From NCBI RefSeq assembly GCF_014529535.1, contig NW_023503501.1, positions 8,634,504-8,698,503 of the forward strand: a stretch of DNA of 64,000 nucleotides, given 5' to 3'. Below are positions 55,293 through 64,000 of this stretch, in pieces. Each line of letters begins with the position of its first letter. The first letter of the stretch is position 1. Both the position numbers and the translations under genes were made by a program. Below the pieces are notes generated by a model that saw nothing but the letters and a program-made list of their open reading frames with translations, did not search any database and was not told the DNA's origin. This DNA comes from Bradysia coprophila (taxonomy: Eukaryota; Arthropoda; Insecta; Diptera; Sciaridae).

Positions 55293-55847
55293 GAGCACAT
55301 GCTATAAAAGTCATGGGCTAACATGTGCGCTATATATTGTGTAAATGCATCTGTCAAGAAAACGGAGAGATCTTTTTGAGTGGGAAGCCGACTAAAGTGT
55401 CCACTCCACTCAACAAAAAGTACTCCGTGAAAGAGCAAGCTGTCAAATAAACAAAGAAAAAATTGAAAAAAAAAAACATTTTGTCTCTCACACGGAGTAC
55501 TTTTTTCGTAAGAGGAAACTAAGCATAAGAACTGAAGAACTTTAAGAACTGAAGTTTTCATTTCTTTGAAAATATAATTGAACTTCATATTTTCGACAAA
55601 TTTGTAAAAAAAAACTCAACGACGTTGTGGTTCTGGAGAAGCATATTCGCGGGGCCTAAAATTACATTCGACAAAATTAATCCAGATGACCTCCTAATGT
55701 CTCGAAGACTGTTTTCAGTTTGAAGTTTTTTTTTTGTACCAAAACATCTGATGTATGTAACAGCTAATACGACAAAACAAAAACTTGTCTGTGTAATTAG
55801 CATGTGTCGTAAATTGTGCGCGCAAGATATAGCCGTAGAGTTGGTAA

Positions 55848-55886
55848 TATAAAAACAAGATCTCTAATCGACTATCGATTCAGTTG
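55848..55886 (+). promoter_or_regulatory. Core promoter of takeout-like gene 3: TATA box and initiator
   Basis: TATAAAAA at 55848-55855 and TCAGTTG at 55880-55886, with 34 bases from the first T to the initiator A. TCAGT is the classical arthropod initiator. Transcription from about 55882 gives a 45-base leader before the ATG at 55927. Confidence 0.75.
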
Positions 55887-55926
55887 ATTATTTGTGATTT
55901 GTGAACAGTGCCATAATATTTGAGAA

Positions 55927-58900
55927 ATGATCAGTTACCATTTGTTAAAAGGTATTTTTCTGCTGAGCATTGTCTGCAGTTGCAGTTGTGACAATTTTCG
56001 TAAGTAAACCTTAAAATATTGGTGGATAAGTAAGGTAAGTGAGGGTATAGCTGACCGTGCAGGTGTACCTGACCAGCTACATTATTTATCAGTTTTGGAA
56101 AATAATTACGAATGAAAATACGCAAATTAACGTTATAATTAATCTTTAGAGCCTAAAGATTAATTTTTTCATGAAAATAATGCGATTATTATGTTTACTT
56201 ATTTGATAAAACCATAAAATGAAACCAGTGCACCAGCTCAGTACAAAGTTGCACATTTCTTAAGAAAATCGTAAGATCGGTGTGGCCTAATTTAAGGTTT
56301 TTATTGACAAAAGAATTATTAATGGACAAAGTTTTGGTGTTTTTAGGTAGTAAATAGTTCGACAATTAATATTATTAACATAAATAGCGTCTAAAAGTTA
56401 ATATTTGATTAATTACATGGTGGTCAAAACATTGCATCAAAAATATGCCATGTTTGTGTAGTTGACCGCACCAAATTCCGTACATTTTTCTTCATGTGAC
56501 AAATTCACCTTCCATGTGCATTGTTGTGTACAAAATGATGTGATTAAAATTCGTTGATATTTTGTGTTTTTATGCGTTTTTATCATTGAAATTGGTTAAT
56601 ATCAGTGAATTAAGAGTGAAAATGTGTCGAATAATGCGAAATTATTGCGAAAAATGTGAAAAATGTCTTAATTTTGTAGCGGTCAACTACTGCAACAAGA
56701 CTGGTCAGGTATAAAAACATCCGTTTTTTAGTGGTCAGCTACTGCATCAAAAACAGTGCTTCAGTAAAATCAGTTTTTTACAATAAAAATTAATTAATTG
56801 TCAATATTTCTGATATTCCACGGAATGGGAACAGATCAAATTAAATTCTGACGAAGGAAAAACTTAGCTTCATCCAAATCATCTTGAGATACTGATGACT
56901 AAAGTTGAAAAATTGCTTAGCCGGTCAGCTACTACCTCGCTTACCTTATGGTATATTGTGTGTGTCGTGTGTGTTGAGTAAAAACAAACTATTCGAACTA
57001 TGTTTACATTTACGGTGATTGCTCTAGTATAGTGTGTACATTTACAAGTTCTTTCTCGATTGAACGCAATGAATTGCAAACCGACTCATTATGTAAACCT
57101 AATTTCATTGCAGCCACAACAATTCAAAAGTGCAAAAATGAGGATAAGAAATGTCTGGCTACAGTTATGAATGAGATCATTAAACGAGCTGCCAGTACAG
57201 GTAATTTAATTTAAAAATATAACTTTTTTTTTGTTAATTACGACAAATTTTTCTGTAACAAAAACTGACATCATTTCAACCTTGGTACGTAATTAGTATA
57301 GCTCGCTCCCCGTCAGAATTTATTCTGTGTCGATCCGATTATTTCGTTGCATCGATGCTAATTCTTGTTACCTTATCGCGGGTCATATTATTGGGAATTT
57401 TATTCCCTGAAATTACTAAAAATTACCGAAATGTATCGAAAAATATTTTCGGTAAATTTTGATAAATTCACGAAGTTTTTGATAGAATAAATTCCCAATA
57501 ATTTGTCAGAACCTATAAACTTGGACAGGAACATGCACCCACTAGAATTTGACGTCATGTTTGCTCCCTATTAGGGAACGTTAGCTTTTTCAACGGAAAT
57601 GTACCGTCAACCACATTTCCACCGCTAACGCCAAAACCAACGATAATGATCTGGCAGAAAATGACAACAATTGTGAGTACATATGAATGGAACAATGAAA
57701 TTTCTATTTATTTTGTAACTATCAGTGATAGAAGAATGGGCCAATATTTTGTTATTGAAATTCATAGATCTGATTTGTGAGTAGTCATAGACATTGAAGT
57801 GGACAAAATCTATTCACTTCACACAGCGATATTCAACGACAAATATCAGTCGCTTCACAGAAAACACGTGTTTAACCCTAAGAGTAATTATAGTATATAG
57901 ACAGGAAATTTGTACGACGAAATGCGGTCCCAAAACTGGAACATGTCAAGTTCACTGACGAGTTAAATCTTCACGATCACGTCAGTGAATGAAGTAGAAG
58001 TATAGAAGTATTGTACGCACTCTTGCATTGATGAAACAATAGTCCGGACGAGCTTTTAGAGAAATAATCACTAAATGAATTTGACCTGTTCCAATGGCAG
58101 GTTTAACATGTGTTTTCTGTGAAGCGATTGATGGTTGTCTTTGAATATAGCTGTGTAAAGTGAATACATTTTGTTCAGTTCGATGTCTTTGATACTCACA
58201 ATTCAGATTTACGAATTTCAATCACAAAATATTGGTCCAACCGCATTTTTGAAGCAATAATAATAAAATAAATAATTTTTTAGCGTAGAATTATCGTTGA
58301 TTTTAGCGTTAGCGGTGGAAATTAGAATTGACGGTTCATTAGCGTCGAAAAAGCTAACGTTCCCTATTATCTCGCTATATACAATACGCATATGAAAGAT
58401 TCAATTGCACTCTGTGCTTTCGAAATTGCACCGTGCTATCAACATTTAGCCACGATATCATGTGCTTGCACCGGTTTTTACTACAAGGAAGTAGAAATAT
58501 TGATGGAAGTTGTTATTCATTGACTAATAAAATATCATTTGATCGACAAACATAGACTACCTCATAAGAGAAAATAGACTTTAGAAAAATGTTAAAAGTC
58601 TCGTCTCGCTGGAGGTTGAAATAATTATATACATTGCTGTTGAAGACTTATAATTAGAGAAGAAACAAATAATTTGAAAAAGAAATCTTTAGCGAGGAAA
58701 CTACTACAGACATGAAAAAAGATTATTATATTTTTAGACCTGAAGACAAATGACCGTTTTTCCATGAAATTGACATTAGAAAGAAAACCTTGCGGTGCCT
58801 TAAAAGTGCATTGAACATTTTTTCACTTCTTAACAATCTAAGAGTTCATTAAACGAAAGTGTTAAACAAATTGCTTCAATTAAACATAGGAGTACCGGAA

Positions 58901-60467
58901 TTTGGAATTAAACCTTTAAATCCGTATCCTCTTCCAAAGGTAAATATTGAACGTGGACAGGGAGCTGTGGTGCTCAAAATCTTATTAAAAGATACGTCGC
59001 TCATCGGCATCGGATGCTATGAAATCGACAACGTTAAGTGAGTAAACGATTTTTTTGTTTTTGCTTCATTTTCGTTCAGTTGACATTACTTGTTAGCTAA
59101 ATTGAGTCATAGCATTTCAGTGCTGTGTTTGGCGCACTAGAGTGCTCCGGTTTAATTAACAATTTTCGTGAATGTTGACACTGACTTTGTATATTTAATG
59201 AGCTTGTAATAACCAAAGTAAATGAACACTAAAGGTCATTCAAGTCCTCAGCGGATCACAAAAAAATACGAAACCCAAGTTTCGGAGGAATTTGAGTGCA
59301 GCGTTCCTTTGGCGCTGACGATTTCGAGGACGATTTTCATATTGAAGAAATCTTTAACACTATAAAAATTCCATTAAACTCGTAAGAGCTTTAATTAAGT
59401 GACCTTGCGCTTCACTCGAAATCACCTGAAACTTGGACTGATTGTGTTTTGGCGGGGCCACTGGTTTATGAACTTTGGTAAAAACTATCCTTTTTAATTT
59501 GTGGAATTAATAGTTATGAGACCAGTTCTATATCGATATAAGGTTCTACAAGATCAGAGTAAGACCCTCACGAAGGCAGCTAATAGCAAAATGTGAAGAG
59601 TTCAGTTGTTTTTCCATACTGCTTTGCACACGTACAAAATCCAATTTTCATATGTAAGCTGGTTTCTCGGATTTCTCTCATTTGTCATTTGAAATAACAT
59701 ACGAAATGAGGGAAACCGGAGAAACGGAGAGGAGCAACAGTACCAGCGTACTTACTAAGATTTGATTTCTTACGTGGGTAAAGCAGTTACAAAATTTTTC
59801 GTGATCAACTCAGAGGTGTCATAACCTGTTCTCGCCGAACCCAGATCAAGTGAACGATTAAAAATTAAAAATTGTTAAAATTTGTTCTTTTCTTCAGCGG
59901 TTTCGATCGAAATCCAAGAGACTCCGTTTTCGAGTTATCTGGACGATGCGATACAATAACGATCACTGGACCATACAAAATGTCCGGTAGATTTCTACTA
60001 CTTCCAGTTTCAGGACAAGGAATGTCGAACATAACATTCAGTACGATTTAGCACAATTTTCATTTCCTTTCCAGTAAATTGCATTAAAATTGTTCTTTAT
60101 CAGATAAAGTGTCCTTTACGATGAAATGGCAGACGGAGGTTCAAACACGAAACGGTGCAGACCATTTGAAAATAAATAGCGTCGACTATAATTCGACAAT
60201 CAAAGGGTACGTTTAATGAAAATACAGTTTTCACAGTCAACCAACTAACAGCGAACGATATATTGTTTCAGGCTTCGCATGAACATGGACAACTTGTTCA
60301 ACAATAAAGTTCTCAGCGACAATATGAATGCCATTTTCAACGAAAACTATGAATTAATATTCAAGGAAGTGCAACAACCAGTGGAAGAGTCATTTGAGCG
60401 GATTTTACGCGACATAATTCAACCAGTCTTTGATAGATTTCCATACAATGAATTATTCGCTGAATAA
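55927..60467 (+). CDS. Takeout/JHBP-family secreted protein 3 (249 aa, 6 exons)
   Basis: Exons: 55927-55999, 57114-57200, 58890-59037, 59898-60040, 60104-60206, 60272-60467, all GT-AG with matching phases. Signal peptide MISYHLLKGIFLLSIVCSC, family cysteines in QKCKNEDKKC, VPEFGIKPLNPYPLPKVNI, the GPYKMSGRFLLLPVSGQGMS segment, and the terminal MDNLFNNKVLSDNMNAIFNE...YNELFAE. The last three exons equal those of gene 2 in length, and the two are probably sister paralogues now in opposite orientation either side of the large transposon. Introns are long (1.1-1.7 kb for the first two) and contain a palindrome and an 0.8 kb foldback. Function: presumed extracellular hydrophobic-ligand carrier; ligand unknown. 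Confidence 0.9.
57388..57504. repeat. Palindrome in intron 2 of takeout-like gene 3
   Basis: ATTATTGGGAATTTTATTCC and GAATAAATTCCCAATAAT pair. The inner arms around AAAATTACCGAAA also pair. Confidence 0.75.
57568..58376. mobile_element. 0.8-kb foldback element in intron 2 of takeout-like gene 3
   Basis: TATTAGGGAACGTTAGCTTT and AAAGCTAACGTTCCCTATTA are exact complementary ends. The inner arms pair over several hundred bases (for example GAAGCGATTGATGG-type segments at 58120 against CAGTCGCTTCACAG at 57848). Confidence 0.8.
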
Positions 60468-60550
60468 TCTGTCAGCATTCTTGTTATAGCATGTATTAAT
60501 TGCAACAATTTAAATAAGAGTACGACACACAACTATTCCACAGAAATGGC

Positions 60551-60556
60551 AATAAA
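60551..60556 (+). terminator. Polyadenylation signal of takeout-like gene 3
   Basis: AATAAA 83 bases after the stop codon. Confidence 0.55.
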
Positions 60557-60559
60557 AAT

Positions 60560-61089
60560 TGATTACAAATTTATTCTCATTCTCATTTCGTATGGAATGA
60601 AGTTCTCTTTCATAAAACTGGTTCGTATTGCATTCATTATTTCAACGTAAGTCGAACTCTTTTACGACGGAGTGAAATGTGTTTGGTCATTCAGGCGGGG
60701 ATATGAATCTTTAAAGTTTCAGAGAGGTGAACACATAAAATTGACTTGGAAACAACAACTATATGTCACAAGAGAGATGTTTCTTTGGTAGTTTGTGAAT
60801 GTTGCAGTGTGAGCCGAAGGCAATTGTGACGTAAATGAATCTTAATCTAAGTGGCAATGCAACGCGATGTAAACTCAACGTATCGGTTGCGATGAATCAA
60901 AGGTATCCGAGCCGAAGGCGAGGTGCCCTAATCGCACTTCTGTTGTAGCCGTTTACATGAACATTTCTTTATTGTTCTATAACGTGATAGGCAACCGTTC
61001 GTTGAAATCAACAACAATAAAAATTCAGTAATTTAGATGGTACATACCAAGGGCAACATCACCAAATCATATCATATCTCCCATATCAT
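60560..61089. other. Intergenic stretch
   Basis: No gene or complete element seen. CCGAAGGCGAGG-type words at 60895-60930 recall the CG-rich palindrome centres elsewhere. Confidence 0.4.
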
Positions 61090-61480
61090 AGATTTATCAG
61101 TTTGGGACGATCATTTAAGATCTCGAAACACAGATCTGTTGATCCTTTGTTTCCATTCCCGGTCATCATGTAAATCATGGAAGTCTTCCTGTTTCCGATA
61201 GGAACCTGTCTAAGATGTCAGGTCCTATTGCAGCAATTTCCAAAGGAACCACCTCGTAGTCTCCGAGCATCCTGCGTCTTAGTTGAAGAAATTTGGGGCA
61301 ATCACATATCAAGTGTGCACTCGTTTCTTCTTCTAGATCGCAGGAATATCTCAGAGTGTCCGAAAGCCTCAACTTATTCATGTGCCGATTCAGCCCGCAA
61401 TGTCCCGTAATCGCTCCTACTACTCTTCTAATGCGAGTTCGGTCCATTTTGAGCAAATTTTTGGCCCATTTTTGTTAGGC
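61090..61480 (-). pseudogene. 5'-truncated non-LTR retrotransposon, RNase H/C-terminal end
   Basis: On the minus strand a frame of about 100 residues includes AKNLLKMDRTRIRRVVGAIT then GHCGLNRHMNKL, CDLEEETSAHLICDCPKF and LRRRMLGDYEV. The GH..LN.H...L....R.C..EEET..H..C.CP pattern is the C-terminal region following RNase H in I/Jockey-type elements. Upstream sequence past about 61480 is unrelated, so the copy is cut off at its 5' side, as is usual for these elements. Confidence 0.75.
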
Positions 61481-62438
61481 TTAGGGATCCCCCGACTGGG
61501 GAATCGGAAGGTACGGTTCTGGCCCGTTTGCCCGAGTCACCGAGCCTTCTTTAGCCAGCTTAGAACTCCCATATCTTAGAAACTACTGGCCCGATTTTCA
61601 TTTTTTTTTAAAGTTTCTTGTATTTTGAGCCTTGTTTGGAAGATATTGTCGAAAAACTGGAAAGCCTCTAGAGAATACGACGAAAAATGCTAATTTCACT
61701 GAAATTTTTTGTCGGACTCAAAATTCAGGCAAAAAACGTATATCAAAATCGGTTGAGGATTTTCTGAGATATCGTATATATGCCGTTAAATGATGTTGCC
61801 CCTGATATGTTCTGGTTTTTAAAATATACGTCACGTCATAAAATTCAGTATACTTTGACGTAAGCCGATGTCTCATTTCTGATATTTTAAAAATTTTCAC
61901 TTATAAAGCTGTTACCGCCATAGAGAACTTGTGCTACAACACAAAGTTTACAGTTCGTCGATTCTGTTTGCATTAAATATATTTGTGGCGAATTGATACG
62001 GATGTGAAATTGACAGCCAAGTGTTGATTTTATGTATGAAATTAAGGGTTGATATAACAGAAAAATGTATCTTTCTGCCTTGTACCGCTGAATAGTTTCG
62101 TATACATCGCTATGTGTAGGCTCCGTAAGTTGCCGTGACGAAAAACGTTGAATCTTCGAGCGCCATTAAAAACACCACCTGTCACTCTATATGGCCGAGT
62201 GATGGTGGGTATACCTAGTAGACTTTTACGATTACTGCGTATCCAGCGAGCCCAAAAAAGAACTCTTTCTGAAATTGTTCAGTTCCAATTTAATTATAGA
62301 CGCAAGCCATGACCCACAGTTTATTGTAATTATTACATATAAACAGTTAGCCTAATAAGCTTTCAATTATATAATTCGAATAATTATCGAGTAAGCTTTG
62401 ACCACTTAAACAAAGTTTACAAAGTTTTTCAGTAAATG

Positions 62439-63031
62439 TAGAGATGAGCGGCCCGAGAAACCGGAACCCGAAAAAATTGATTCGGATTCGATAAAAATGT
62501 GTGAGATTTATGTTTAATCGAGAACGGTGTTGAGGAATTTCGCGCCGTGTCATTCACAATAACCCACAAAGTGACATTTTCGTTATACAAAATGTGTCAT
62601 TTTATCAATTATTGTGAACGACGCGGCGCGAAATTCCTTGCAGCCGTGGAGAACTGCTGTAACTAAAGACGAAATGTAATAGATTTTTGTGGAATTTCTA
62701 GTACATTTATCAGAAAATGACAAATTTCAGCGCGGTCAGCACTCTATTTTTGTGAACCAACTTCACAGCGCTGCCCTTTCATGAGAATAATAACCAAAGT
62801 GAAGATATTTTACAACGAATGAAGTACTGAAAATTTTTTTGGAGTCGAGGTTTTCTATAATCAATGATGATGATAAAGTTGAGGTAAATGAGTGATACGA
62901 GGCAGATTTTTGCTTATTTTGAAGATAAATTACCAAAAATTCATTGAAAACCCTACCTGAATTAAAACCCGATAAAAGTGAAACGGGTCGGGATTTTATT
63001 TTACCAAGCTCGTGTAACACGCTCACCTCTA
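62439..63031. mobile_element. Possible hAT-like element, ends only
   Basis: TAGAGATGAGCGG on the left and CGCTCACCTCTA on the right are imperfect inverted ends of hAT form, with GGGTTCC/CGGGTCGGG-like segments further in. No matching 8-bp flank is visible, so this is tentative. Confidence 0.3.
62525..62642. repeat. Palindrome nested in the 62439-63031 stretch
   Basis: AATTTCGCGCCGTGTCATTC and GAACGACGCGGCGCGAAATT are paired arms, with AATAACCCACAAAGTGACA against TGTGTCATTTTATCAATTATT inside. Confidence 0.7.
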
Positions 63032-63946
63032 AAATAAATGTTAAACTTTTTATGACAGACACGTATTAAGAAATGTAGATCGACTCTCGTAACTTTTGGT
63101 GGTACTTTTCTTCTCTGACGTTCATCTGAACTATTTTTCACCGTTCTTCGACGACGAAAACTGGTGATGAGCTCTGGTACGACCACAGACCACACTATAA
63201 CATAAGTCAAAACTTATCACCTTCAAGTCCAAAAATTTTAACTTTTCACAAACTTGTTGAACAACGGAAAATTCGACCGTAAAGGCCTACAGATCCTGCA
63301 GACTATGTGGTTCATTTAGTAACAATGAATGCTGAAACTTATGAAGTTAAAGATTTTGTAACTGTTCTGTAAAAATATTTGTCAACTTTAGGCCGAAACC
63401 ACACCAGCAATTTCGCATTGATGGGATCTACAATTATGCAGCGTTTTCCATTGTTTAACCTGTTGTCCATATTGGATTATATTCGAAAATGCAGCGCAAT
63501 TGTCGATCTCATCAATGCAAAATTGTTCGTGTGTTTTCAACCTAAAGTTGAGAAATGTAAAGTAAATTCACAGTCAGCAAAAGTGTAGCGTAGTGTAGCA
63601 AAATTGTTCGAGCGTTTTTGACCCTACATTTTACGGCATTTTACCAGTACTAACCATAGGTCGTTAAAATTAAAAATTTTGACTACCTTTTGATGAGTAA
63701 ATTACCTATCAAATGTGGTTAAATGGTATTGTAATTCTACAACTGCATACGATTGTCTGTTATTAGCTTACATGTAAATTACTTTAGTCAACTCAAAAGG
63801 TATGTAAAAAAAATTAATTAAAGTACTGGATTTAATGGTTGCACGTGTTGCACCGTACTATATTTTGTAAGAAATTAAAGTTATTATTAACCCTTAGTTA
63901 ACCTATTGTAATGCAACCCTCAGCTGACTCTGCTTCATTCCGAATT

Positions 63947-63990
63947 TATATAAAAGTCACAGTGAGCAACAATCCCGTCACAGACAGTTT
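63947..63990 (+). promoter_or_regulatory. Candidate core promoter of a gene beyond the right edge
   Basis: TATATAAAAG at 63947-63956 with ACAGTTTT about 37 bases downstream, resembling the promoter pairs at 6457 and 55848. No ATG follows before the window ends. Confidence 0.5.
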
Positions 63991-64000
63991 TAACATTCAA

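Larger units (their letters stand above)
61481..63946. other. Gene-free stretch
   Basis: No convincing gene. It holds a palindrome at 62525-62642 and possible hAT-like ends at 62439 and 63031. Small frames on both strands (for example 63379-63588) have no recognised family. Confidence 0.45.

Noticed and set aside
55220-55588. 122-residue minus-strand ORF
   Set aside because: It lies across two MITE-derived segments (55147-55292 and 55370-55535), so its coding look is accidental.

Overview
The window is AT-rich metazoan, almost certainly insect, nuclear DNA. Its genes are split by many short GT-AG introns, core promoters of TATA-plus-initiator type are visible, and single transposon families recur many times. 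The gene families (takeout/JHBP, an expanded animal haem peroxidase pair, a twinstar-like cofilin) fit a dipteran. I lean towards a nematoceran such as a fungus gnat, but that is inference and not shown by the sequence. Nearly all genes had to be rebuilt by joining exons; every model below keeps its reading phase across all junctions.

Layout. 1-6450: no gene; repeats and a 2.2 kb hAT-like element with an 8-bp target duplication. 6540-12208 (+): haem peroxidase 1, 12 exons. 12366-15989: a 3.6 kb Mutator-like (MULE) element with a 9-bp target duplication, a ZSWIM-like transposase gene broken by one stop, and terminal arrays of palindromes. 19443-29249 (+): haem peroxidase 2, a tandem paralogue with the same exon plan, whose 5 kb fifth intron is filled with nested transposons. 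32305-33764 (-): takeout-like gene 1. 37324-38018 (-): cofilin (twinstar-like), 5 small exons. 38313-38857: a 109-bp tandem repeat. 40536-42826 (-): takeout-like gene 2. 44493-50786: a 6.3 kb element with about 0.75 kb inverted terminal repeats carrying a broken four-exon gene with a DUF7869-like, RNase H-like domain. 51798-52315: an unrecognised broken ORF. 55927-60467 (+): takeout-like gene 3. 61090-61480 (-): 3' end of a non-LTR retrotransposon. The right edge shows a promoter for a gene beyond the window.

How they relate. The two peroxidases came from a segmental duplication that also copied upstream sequence. Both keep the distal and proximal histidines and the catalytic arginine, but both have alanine at the two positions whose acidic side chains attach haem covalently in mammalian peroxidases. 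The three takeout genes are secreted, presumed hydrophobic-ligand carriers and share one exon plan. The rest is a dense record of DNA-transposon activity, including MITEs inserted into MITEs. The most novel candidates are the DUF7869-like transposon, the MULE with arrayed palindromic termini, and the peroxidases lacking both ester residues.
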